From Locusta migratoria (lineage: Eukaryota; Arthropoda; Insecta; Orthoptera; Acrididae), in contig CM048750.1 in assembly GCA_026315105.1 (NCBI GenBank), positions 265,537,151-265,601,150 of the forward strand: DNA of 64,000 nt. The letters run 5' to 3'. Shown here piece by piece: positions 9,916-19,248 of the stretch; the stretch's first letter is position 1; each line of letters starts with the position of its first letter. The translations under genes were made by a program, and so were the position numbers. The notes under the pieces are model-generated. The model searched no databases. It worked only from the letters and a program-made list of their open reading frames with translations, and had not been told where the DNA came from.

Positions 9916-10055
9916 GTTTCTTCAAATCGGATGTTTGTCAACCTGTTGGACCAAAGTGCTATGGTTGTCAGTCCTAGACACAAATAACCATTTCGCACTA
10001 AAGACAATACACACGCCCATGCGCGAGGACTCGAACCTCTGTCGAGAGCGCGTCG
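9916..10055 (-). mobile_element. SINE relic, family B-like
   Basis: Minus-strand tail, central module (GACTGACAACCATAG) and B-box region (GAGGTTCGAGTCC) can be followed, but the head after the B box is worn away. Confidence 0.6.
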
Positions 10056-10119
10056 TTTAGTTCTCTCTTTTTTTCGCTCGCATTGTCATTAATTGCACCG
10101 CCGTGATGTAATTTGCAAA

Positions 10120-11371
10120 CTTTTACCTCTAGTTGGCCTCTCCCACCATAAGCTAGTGTGGCGAGGTACACACTTGTCGTCTAAGTACGAGGCTCTTCTT
10201 GGGCACTAGTTAAGTAGTGCAGTATGTATCCTACTGTACAAATCAATGTGTTTTTCTTGCTGATTGGGCAGTAAGTTACCTCAGGCTTCACTACCGATGA
10301 GAGGAAGATGTTCTGTTGCGCCGTTCTGCAGACTAAAGCCATGTTTTTTCTACACCATTCCCAGATAAGTGTATTGCAAGTTGTCGATGAGATTGCACTC
10401 TCTACATTTGTCAGTAGTGGAGAAGTGTATTTTGTGGAGTTTTGCCCTTGTTTCCAGCTAGATCGATCTTATATCCGTACTGATCACTTTGTTGTTTTTC
10501 CATGTAACAGTCCATCCTTATCGAGGTACTTTAATTCATTAGGTTCACCCTTCCACTGTCGTTCGTTAGACGGTGTAGTTGAGCAGTGGTGAGTTCATGC
10601 AGTGGTGCGCTCGATTTCATTCGGAGGTATCTAATTTCTAGCAGAAACAGTCTTATTTGGTTAGCCTTGTTCTGGATTTCTCCTCGGTGAACTGGATTTT
10701 GTATACTGTTCAGCTTATGTATCCTTACGGCCATAGCGCTATCCGGGTATTTGTGACAGCTGCATATTGCACCATGTCTGAAGTGCCTTTTAGTTGAAAC
10801 ATCTGTCAAACCGAGGCCCTTTTTATTGGAGTGAGTGTTACAACATTGATCCACACCTTGAAGAATTTTCCCTTCCAAACATACCAGCCTATTTCCGACA
10901 TGATTTTCATGGCAACACTGTCTACCACAGGTATTATCTGTACAGCGTACCACACTTTTTATTTTTCTATTGACGAAGTGTACTTTTTGCACCAAATCCT
11001 GTTATCGACCTTTGTTGTATTTTAGGTGGACTCGCATCATGGCCGGAAGGTCCTTCCAGTTTTCTGCCGTTGTTTTCTGTGTGCGACTGCTCATATTTAT
11101 TCCGAGCAGTCTTCATGGTATTTCACACACTGTATGGAAAGTTGGCATCTGTGCTAAATACACTCCCTATCTGCATGAGTAGATATTATTAACAACGTCC
11201 CGAAGGTCCTGCTCCGAGCGTAGAATGACACCAAACGCATTTTGTGTCGTGGTACAGATGGTTAAGCTATGAAGTCCACAATCAAACATTCTGACGAATC
11301 ACTCGATTGCCGTAACATATAGGGGCATGGACATAGGACACCCCTGTCGAACTGTCCTTTGAACAGAGATC
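10120..11371 (-). mobile_element. C-terminal half of a split LINE (RT end to C-terminus)
   Basis: Minus-strand frames, reading leftwards from 11371, give the RT block SVQRTVRQGCPMSMPLYV and a broken stretch near 11200. Then follows the C-terminal region of the frame 10995-10531 (QGVDQCCNTHSNKKGLGL, MAVRIHKLNSIQNPVH) and an IWEWCRKNMALVCRT block near 10340-10390. This is the order seen in APE-type LINEs whose RT carries QGCPMSM. The matching N-terminal half lies at 25768-27760 on the same strand. The two halves meet at consecutive residues of the RT, so I interpret them as one copy split by the 11373-25767 block. Heavily mutated; clade uncertain (I/Tx1-like). Confidence 0.65.
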
Positions 11372-11372
11372 T

Positions 11373-11528
11373 TAAAAGCTGTGCGTGTGTTGTGGATGTT
11401 GAATCTATCGTTAAATCAGACAACAAATTGCTCATTAACAAAGCAATTTGGTTTAATTATGGCCCTGATATTGATGTATATACTATTAAATAAGAAACAG
11501 TGCATTAAACTGATTATGTGCGCAACGG
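11373..11528 (-). mobile_element. LTR fragment of the Gypsy element (3' LTR remnant)
   Basis: These 156 bp match 24953-25108 without indels and with about three substitutions, in the same orientation. The latter lies inside the proposed 5' LTR, so this is an internal piece of the second LTR. Its outer and inner parts are missing on both sides. Confidence 0.6.
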
Positions 11529-11734
11529 CTTTCATCCGTGCGATGAATGCCACACTTCCTGAGCACTTAAAACAACAAATCACAATTTACGTTGATGATA
11601 TTTTAATTGCAGTACTTTGGAATCTTTACTTGAAGTGTTTGCTCAATCCGGGATTACTGTCAACTTAGAAAAGTCACAGTTTGGTCGTTCTCAGGTTAAA
11701 TTTTTAGGGCACATTATTTCTAAAGATGGGATTC
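11529..11734 (+). pseudogene. Gypsy reverse transcriptase fragment
   Basis: The plus strand encodes MNATLPEHLKQQITIYVDD (catalytic YVDD near 11590-11601), then after a small frame break LESLLEVFAQSG and KSQFGRSQVKFLGHII. This is the late palm and thumb start of a Gypsy RT. The stretch that should link it to RNase H is absent, and the next sequence is RNase H in the opposite orientation. The earlier RT and protease are also missing. Confidence 0.8.
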
Positions 11735-12167
11735 AAGTTATTTTCTAAGTATGCCTCTTCCGTCGCCTTGATGAGCCCAACAGGCGAACGAGATAGCGAG
11801 TCTGCAACGATGTTTTGTTTACCAGGAATGTAAATTACAGAGAAGTCGAATTCTTGAAGGAACAAAGCCCATCGTCTAAGTCTATCATGGTTAAGTTTTG
11901 CCGACATCAGGAATTGAAGTGCACGGTGATCCGTGTAAACTTTAGTGTGTCTGCCAAACAAGAAATAACGGAATTTTTCGAATGCCCAAACTACTGCCAA
12001 AGCTTCAAGCTCAGTGACGGAATAGTTCCGCTCTGACTTGGATAATATGCGACTAGCAAACGCAATGGTTCTCTGGGTGGCAATGCCATTTTCTTCATCC
12101 TCTTGAAATACGTGAACGCCAAATCCGAATTTTGAACTATCGGTGGAAATGCAAATGTTCTTAGACA
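11735..12167 (-). pseudogene. Gypsy RNase H domain, inverted arm
   Basis: The minus-strand frame encodes ISTDSSKFGFGVHVFQED (first catalytic Asp in STDSS), SVTELEALAVVWAFEKF (catalytic Glu in TELEAL), VYTDHRALQFL (TDH motif) and GKQNIVADSLSRSPVG (the late Asp of NIVADSLSR). The domain itself has no stop, and its frame runs into the neighbouring RT segment. It is cut off from any RT or integrase in its own orientation, so it cannot yield a functional enzyme. Confidence 0.88.
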
Positions 12168-12185
12168 TTCTGCACCACCCAGATT

Positions 12186-12610
12186 TGTCTAAGAACTTTT
12201 GCATTTCTACCGATAGTTCAAAATTCGGATTTGGCGTTCACGTATTTCAAGAGGATGAAGAAAATGGCATTGCCACTCAGAGAACCATTGCGTTTGCTAG
12301 TCGCATACTCTCCAAGTCAGAGCGGAACTATTCCGTCACTGAACTTGAAGCTTTGGCAGTAGTTTGGGCATTCGAAAAATTCCGTTATTTCTTGTTTGGC
12401 AGACACACTAAAGTTTACACGGATCACCGTGTACTTCAATTCCTCATGTCGGCAAAACTTAACCATGATAGACTTAGACGATGGGCCTTGTTCCTTCAAG
12501 AATTCGATTTCTCTGTAATTTACATTCCTGGTAAACAAAACATCGTTGCAGACTCGCTATCTCGTTCGCCTATTGGGCTCATCAAGGCGACGGAAGAGGC
12601 ATACTTATAA
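12186..12610 (+). pseudogene. Gypsy RNase H domain, forward arm
   Basis: Same domain as the inverted arm, with ISTDSSKFGFG, TELEALAVVW, VYTDHRVLQFL and NIVADSLSRSPIG. It ends at a TAA after TEEAYL where the inverted arm reads a Glu codon. The normal polyprotein would continue into the integrase that follows here in the same orientation, so this arm occupies the original position and the other is the duplicate (inference). Confidence 0.88.
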
Positions 12611-12631
12611 AATAACTTTACTATCCTCTAA

Positions 12632-13863
12632 ATGCAGCAAGTTGCTTTCGAAAATTACATATCTGCCACATTTTATGACATTGCTAAAGAACAAGATAAA
12701 GATCCAATCTGGCGAGATATTAAAATAAAATGGCACGATAAATATAATGTTTCCATCAGACAATTTTGCATTATCCATAATAACATTCTCTTCAAACGTA
12801 AAGCCCCTGACAGTCAATTTTGGTTAGTGTGTGTTCCGGAGGAATCCGTGAACAAATTGATTTGGTATATTCATCTTAGTTACGGACACTATGGCGCCAA
12901 GAGGTGCTTCGCAAAATTACGCGACTCTTGTTATTTCATCAACATGGAGAAGCGTATACGCAATGTGTTATCTCGATGCAAATTGTGTCAGAAAGCAAAG
13001 CCGCCGACCATATCGCATTCTGCTCCACTTTTTCCGATTATACCTTCAAAATTAAAGCAGTTAGCAGCCGTTGACCTGTTTGGACCTCTTCCGAGAACTA
13101 ACAATGGTTTCTCTTTTGTCTTCGTTGCTATTGAGCTCACATCAAAATTTGTATCTTTTACTCCGCTCCGCCGTGCCACGGCGAAGACAGTAACTAACGC
13201 CTTTGTCAGAAACTTTTAAAAGATGTTGGCCATATAGATAAAGTCATCTCCGATAACGGACCTCAATTCCGTTCTCATGATTGGGCACGGATGTTGCGGT
13301 GCAGAAACATCAAACCTGTGTTCATATCACTTTATCATGCTGCCTCTAACCCTTGTGAACGAGTGATGAAAGAGCTTGGAAAACTTTGTAGGCTGTATTG
13401 CTACCGACGACATAACACATGGGATAGATATCTTCTGTCATTTCAAAATATTATAAATGAACTTCCTAATGATTCTACAGGTCTTTCACCAATTCTGGTT
13501 CTGAAAAACAAGCAACCTCCCGACCGTATCAAGGAATTGATACCTTTTCCTAAACACAGAAGACTACGTCATCATGAGATCATTGAATTGGCGCTTAAAA
13601 ACATCAAGAAAGCAGCTGAAAAAAGGAAACGCTATCAACGTATTGTTATGCCAAACAACTCTATGTAGGACAAAAGGTATTAATTAGATCCCACCACTTA
13701 TCCCACAAGGGAAGATCTATGATTCACAAATTCTTCTTACTGTACAATGGTCCGTATCAAATCAAACGTATCATCCACGACAACGTCGTTGAGGTAGAAA
13801 CTTTAAAGACGCACAAGTCGAAAGGCATACACCACATTTCCAATATTAAAATTTTCAAGGCAT
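12632..13863 (+). pseudogene. Gypsy integrase, one frameshift
   Basis: Frame 12632-13219 carries the zinc-binding H-H-C-C module (HLSYGHYGAKRCF ... RCKLCQKAK) and the first catalytic Asp in AAVDLFGPLP. A frameshift near 13216 moves the reading frame. ISDNGPQFRSH (second Asp) and NPCERVMKELGKL (catalytic Glu) follow up to MPNNSM at ~13665. A C-terminal region runs in another frame to the stop near 13863 (FFLLYNGPYQIKRI, HHISNIKIFKA). Integrase of this class inserts the cDNA of the retrotransposon. All three catalytic acidic residues are present but not in one frame. Confidence 0.88.
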
Positions 13864-16862
13864 AAAATTGGGTAGAGAGTCCATTAATCTGTTTTGGACA
13901 CACCAAGTGGCGATTGGTGCCCCGTTCTCGAGCTGAGTGTCATTATTCTTCCGCTTTTCCTTAGTGCGCTCTATCTACCTCTTTTTCTCACTGTTACTTT
14001 TCTCTAACTCTGAATACTTATGCTCTCTGTACTACGCTGGGATATTGTCATACGAAACTATAATTATCTTGCAATTTGCATATGACTAACTCTGTGGCTA
14101 ATGGAAATTTTTGATTGAGTGATTTAAATAAGTTCTTATGTTTCAGAAAATGTCAGATTTCTCTTCTGTATTACGAATAGCCTAACTTACGAACTTCTGA
14201 GTGAGTGAAGAAGATTTTGAGCTGACATAAGCATTTTGTAAGACAATTAAGCAGTAAAAAAGAAAAAGGACATTCTGGAGGATGATGAGTAAGGCAATAC
14301 ACAATATGTCATGGTGGTCTTTAAAATGCATTATTGTTTATGGATAAATGATGGTAAGGAAGGTATTGGTAACAGTCAAAGATGTTTGATAAATGTAATT
14401 ATGTGGACGAGAGTATACAATGATTATGAAGTAATTATGAGGAGAATCGCTCTGTTCTTTTCTTATGTGCTTACTCGCACTGCCCTTGTGTGTTTTCTCT
14501 TTGTGCTTATGTGCACCATTTTGTATGATGATGCATTGTGCCTTTAATGGCATGTGTGATTGGTGAGAATCATATCCTTCTGATGCTCTGTAATTATTTG
14601 TAATTATGTGTAATGAATATCTCTAATTATGCTTGCAGCTATGCTTATTGCTCTTGTAATCAAAGCTTACCGCTATGCTCACTAATTATATACCTAAGCC
14701 CTACTACTATGCTAATTAATTTTATAATGAAGCTCAATGACAATGTATGGTTATGCTTATACGTTGCACACAGCCATCTCTCTTGCAAACTTGCAGTTTT
14801 ACCATAAATTACGCCTAGTTAAGTCTAGCTAATGCACAGAGATTCTTTGCCTTTGCTTATTGCTATCTTCAAAATTTTATTGATGATCTTGTTGACGAAA
14901 ATCTGCAGCTATGCCTAACAAATAGTTACGTCTGTGTTTATGTTACCGGATGATTTACTGTGATGTACATCTATTACTGTGCCAAAATTTGCCTTAATTG
15001 TTTTGTTTGACCCTACTGTTGACTCAGACAGACACAGACATGACCTGATGACTTGAACCTCTTTTGATATTCTCATGAATTTTCCCTGATGTGTTATACC
15101 TTAAGGCAATGAAATGTATAGCTAAATTAAAAGCCTGCCCATGGCAACATATGTAATTTAATTGTTATAATTAGGAGGTAATGCAATCCCCACCATAGTG
15201 ATGTATGTCAATTTGGAATGTTAAGTTATTTGAAGTGGCTTCACGTTAATCGCTCTAATTATGACAACAAATTTACTTTACATGACCTAATGCCAAATTG
15301 ATGACAAGTACCCTGGGTGTATTTCATACGATTATGTGTTTGTAAAGTAATATGTACATAGTATGTAAAGCCTTATGCCTATATGAAATGACACTAATTT
15401 TGTAGATACTCTATTATAAGAATTAAATTACTCATTAGTATTCAAATGTATCCGTCCTCAAGACCCTACTTGTAATGTAAAAATATGGTTTAATACCATC
15501 TGTACCACTTGAGTTTGGGGCAAAGTTTTTCCATAGACTAATCGATGACTTTTCTTTCAGTGTAAACTGAAATATCATGACTATGTTACTAATTTGTGTG
15601 TAAAATGCTTTATTTCATGTACTTTGGACACGCATGGGAACTGGCGATTTCGCACACGAGATTCCAGAATGCACACAGAACAATGGACGTGTTATTATAC
15701 ACCACTGGTTTTGGGCCTTTTAATGAAGATGTTTGTTGGATGATGTTTGGCCACATAGTACTGTCCATTGCAGCCTTGGCCAACCACCACCATTTTGCTC
15801 TAATTTTGGCTATGCTGATGCAGTCTGCCAATAGCTCCGTTGGTTGGAGCACACTTGGTTGTCGAATTGCATGGAGGAATACATCAGAACCTTTTCCCCA
15901 TGACTTCAACTTCAATGCAACCAGCCAGCTCGCCTACAGTGTGGTGTAATCTTACAGTGTTTTGTGTTCGTGTGCAGACCTAAAATGTATGTTAGGGGAT
16001 AATTGGCTAATCGTGTGCAGACCTAAAATGAATGTTAGGAGCTAATGTACTATTCGTGTGCTTATACTATTCAGTGCCTCCCATTGCTAACGTTGTCCAC
16101 AGGTTCATTACCAGTGTTTAGGTATATTTCATGGTTCTTTTACATTCAGTGACCAAAATAAAATTGTGCTCTTGATAGATACATATGCTTTCAGAACTAT
16201 AATGAGTCAATACTCTTTAGTCTGAAATGTCATTGTGCCTATTCGACTGACAAATGTTATGTTGAAATGCTATTATGCCGAACAGTGACATTATTTTGTA
16301 CATGTTCAGAAACCTATGTAGCCAAAAAATTTTACATGTATGTTCTAGTATCCATGAAAGAGTGGCATCTTAAATGAATCACAGAATGCAAAACTGACAC
16401 TTTATCTTATACTAAGTGCACTAAAAATTTACATAGACTACATTGTGCACAAGATACAAATGTTCATTTTATGTTAAAAAAAAAATACTGATCTAGACGC
16501 ATGGGACTTACACTACTGTGTATTACTTGTAATTACCTTATTTTCTCGAAAAAACAAAACAATGATGACAGTAGTTAAACTATCTTTTGTAAAACTTTGT
16601 ATATGTTCATGTTTATTATTGTATTTTTTCCATTTGTGTATCACTTCAGCTATCTCATTTTCTCCACTATATCATTTGTCAGACTACGTTCTCTGAAATT
16701 CTGTATATAATTATGTTTATCATTATGTATATTTCTCATATATTCCATTTATTGCTGATGTTCTGTAAATTTTGACATTTGCTTATGCCTGCCACATCCT
16801 GTACCACTCCATGCATGACTTTTGATGGTACTGTTCTGTAAAATTGCATGTATTTATGACTG
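13864..16862. other. Non-coding, AT-rich; probable Gypsy 3' region in part
   Basis: No sustained coding frame with a known domain. The open frame 15596-15949 (+) overlaps an equally open minus frame and I cannot assign it. Because the sequence follows directly on integrase it may include the 3' untranslated region of the Gypsy element. I could not find a polypurine tract plus LTR boundary. Confidence 0.4.
15969..16061 (+). repeat. Tandem repeat, 43 bp, about 2.2 copies
   Basis: CGTGTGCAGACCTAAAATG starts at 15969 and 16012, and a third partial unit begins at 16055. The two full units differ at a few positions. Confidence 0.8.
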
Positions 16863-17224
16863 TCACTTTTTTTTAAATTTTCTATGAACTCCATCTGTTG
16901 TTTTGATCTTGAATATCTTGTCGTCATTATATTGCTGATCGACAATCATCTCGTTTAACCGTTGGGCAGTGTAATGTTTGTTCGATGCCTTTTCATTTGT
17001 TTCGTTAAATTTGATAGTACAATTTTTGTTACTGTCGTTAATTTCAGGAGTAACGGCTTTAGGTATTGACACAATTTGTGTCGGTTTTGCCTTATCACTT
17101 ACTGAGGTGCTACCAGCATCAGTATTGTGCACTTCCGCACAAACTACTATTCTGTTTTGTTCGCTTGTTCGCTAGTGAAGCTTGAGGTGTTGTGAATTTC
17201 TTGATTAAGTCTGCCAAAGACTGA
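16863..17224 (-). other. Unassigned minus-strand frame, perhaps gag-pol junction of the Gypsy element
   Basis: Minus frame 17132-16863 encodes 89 hydrophilic residues (TSVSDKAKPTQIVSIPKAV; KIKTTDGVHRKFKKK) with no known domain. A further open stretch (QSLADLIKKFTTPQAS) precedes it in another frame. It lies on the strand of the gag at 22.4-24.5 kb, on the other side of the inserted CR1 LINE, so it may be the continuation of that polyprotein. No protease DTG motif is visible. Confidence 0.3.
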
Positions 17225-17229
17225 AAAAT

Positions 17230-17478
17230 CTACATCTACATGGGATACTCTGCAAATCACATTTAAGTGCCTGGCAGAGGGTTCATCGTACCACCGTTAT
17301 ACTATATCTCCCTTTCCATTCTCGCATAGCGCGCGGGAAGAAAGAACACCTGAATGTCTCCGTTCGAGCTCTGATTTCTCGTATTTTATTCTGATGATCA
17401 TTTCTACCTATGTAAGTGGGAGTCAACAATATATTTTCGCATTCGGAGGAGAATGTTTGCGATCTGAGTTTCGTAAAT
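17230..17478 (+). repeat. Dispersed repeat module at the 5' side of the CR1 LINE
   Basis: The segment TACATCTACATGGGATACTC ... GTGCCTGGCAGAGGGTTCAT ... CGCATTCGGAGGAGAATG is a sequence that I recognise as very abundant in grasshopper DNA. Here it ends within a few bases of the LINE start. It may be the 5' UTR of a LINE family or an independent element; one copy cannot decide. Confidence 0.5.
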
Positions 17479-17483
17479 AGCCC

Positions 17484-17567
17484 ATAGTTCTAACATGGCG
17501 ACTGGTATAAATCGCGAGTGTGTTAATAGTTCTAACATGGCGACTGGTATAAATCGCGAGTGTGTTA
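17484..17567 (+). repeat. 42-bp tandem duplication at the ORF1 start
   Basis: ATAGTTCTAACATGGCGACT is the start of two exact 42-bp units (17484-17525 and 17526-17567). Since 42 is divisible by three, the first 14 codons of ORF1 are duplicated in frame (MATGINRECV occurs twice), giving two possible start codons at 17495 and 17537. Confidence 0.92.
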
Positions 17568-19248
17568 TTCCGATTAATAAACAAAGTAATGAAGTGAAAA
17601 AGTGCTTGAAGTGCGAACAAATTGGTGTATATAGTGACAATATGTGTTTAGTGTGCCATATTACTGAGAAAATAGCCGTAATACACGCCAATGGCAAGGT
17701 AAAACATTACGAAGAGATTGCTTGCATAGCAACCACGTCCTACAACAGTGATATGAACAAACCTAGCGATTCCAGACATTGATACTGTGAAAAAAGAGTT
17801 TATAAAGGCATAACTTGTGTTAAATGCAAGACAGTATTTCATCTCACTTGTGCAAACGCAAGCACAAAATGGAAAATCTGGCTATGTGCAAAATGCGACC
17901 AAGACGATCTGAACATTAAACTAAAAAAGGACTGTAGAAACGAAATTATTTTGGCATTAATAGAGGAAATATATATGTTAAAATATCAGTGTGATGAACT
18001 AACGCATATCAGAGCAGTACAACAGACTACAATGTGCAGTGAAAAACGACAAGAGCTTAGTAACAGAATTTCAACTCGTAAATCTTCGTCTTGCTGTAAA
18101 CTTTGCAAAAGGTGTAAGAAAAACGTTAAAAACGGTGTCAAGTGCATCAAATGCTTCGAACTATTTCATTTTAGATGTGGAAAAGTAGACCCATCCTTTA
18201 CACAGAACACGAAATTGCTGATGAACTGGAAATGCGAAGAATGTAGATCAAAATCCGAATATGTAGGCCTAAATGAAGATGCAGTATGCTGTAGTGATTC
18301 TACGGCAAAAACGGGCAAGACAAGCAATGAAAATCCATCCCATTCCACGCCACAAACAAATCCGCACAACACCAGCACAGGATGGAATATGCCTCGACCA
18401 ACTAACAAGAATATAGCCAACTTAAATGTGTGTAACGGTCCAATTCCTGAATACGAAAATAGATTTTCAGCCCTAGGTCTTGTAAACATCGATAGTGATT
18501 CCGAAGTGCCAATACAAAGAGGACATACTCCAAACAAAGCTGCAATACAATGTTCTCAAGAATCAAATGCAAATGTACAACGAAAACATAGTCCTCTGGT
18601 ACCTAATAAAATAAAAATTTTCTCAGACAGTTTTGGTAAAGGGTTGGCCATGAAAATGAAAACAGATGACACAACAGACACATTTAAAATCGAGGGAATG
18701 GTAAAACCTAGTGCAAGATTCAGACAAGATGCAGCTGGCATCGAAGAAGAATGCAAGAACTTCACATCAAAGGACTGTGTAGTTATTATAGGAGGCGCCA
18801 ATGATGTGTATCACAATGAAACAGCTGCAGCAACAAAAGCTCTTAGAGACTCACTGGGTAAGCTAACACATACAAATGTAATAGTTGCTAGTTGTGTGTG
18901 AACACTGAAATAAAAAGAGCAAATGAGCTCTATGATTCAATATGTAAACATTTAAAAAATGTACCAGTGATTGATGTAAATGATATTTTGTTTTGTAGCC
19001 ACACCACCATGGTACCCCATATTAAATCTTGTCACTGCAATAGGGTCTGCCATACCAGACATGGTCAACACCTAAATGGCTTAGGAAAATCACTTCTAAG
19101 TAAAAAAATACTTGAGATTCTAAGTAATAGACTAGTCAATGCCAATAAAACAACACATAGGCTCCATTTCAAAGAATCAGTACAGGGAAACTTGCCACAG
19201 AGACCAAATCTGACACAAGTTGGATTTGGTCACAAAAACCTCCATTGA
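17495..19248 (+). pseudogene. CR1 LINE ORF1: PHD-type fingers and SGNH esterase-like domain
   Basis: Reading from ATG 17495, the first Cys-rich finger (KCLKCEQIGVYSDNMCLVCH; later YCEKRVYKGITCVKCKTVFH) is crossed by an in-frame TGA at 17780-17782. The frame continues to a second finger (CKLCKRCKKNVKNGVKC; CFELFHFRCG; WKCEEC). The middle is Ser/Thr/Asn-rich. The C-terminal part resembles an SGNH hydrolase: KIFSDSFGKGLA (nucleophile block), VVIIGGANDVY (GGxND block) and, after a frameshift in the GT run near 18895, HTRHGQHLNGLGK (catalytic His block). Such ORF1 proteins are known from CR1-like LINEs, where they are thought to bind element RNA. The reading frame is broken twice, so the copy needs another source of ORF1. 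Confidence 0.85.

Larger units (their letters stand above)
11735..12618. repeat. 433-bp foldback of the Gypsy RNase H region
   Basis: Arms 11735-12167 and 12186-12618 are reverse complements of equal length with an 18-bp spacer. I count about 12 substitutions (roughly 2.8%) and no indels. The divergence argues against a sequencing hairpin artefact. Confidence 0.92.

Noticed and set aside
15596..15949. 117-codon frame as a possible env or host gene
   Set aside because: The opposite strand is open over the same span, no domain is recognisable, and the surroundings are non-coding.
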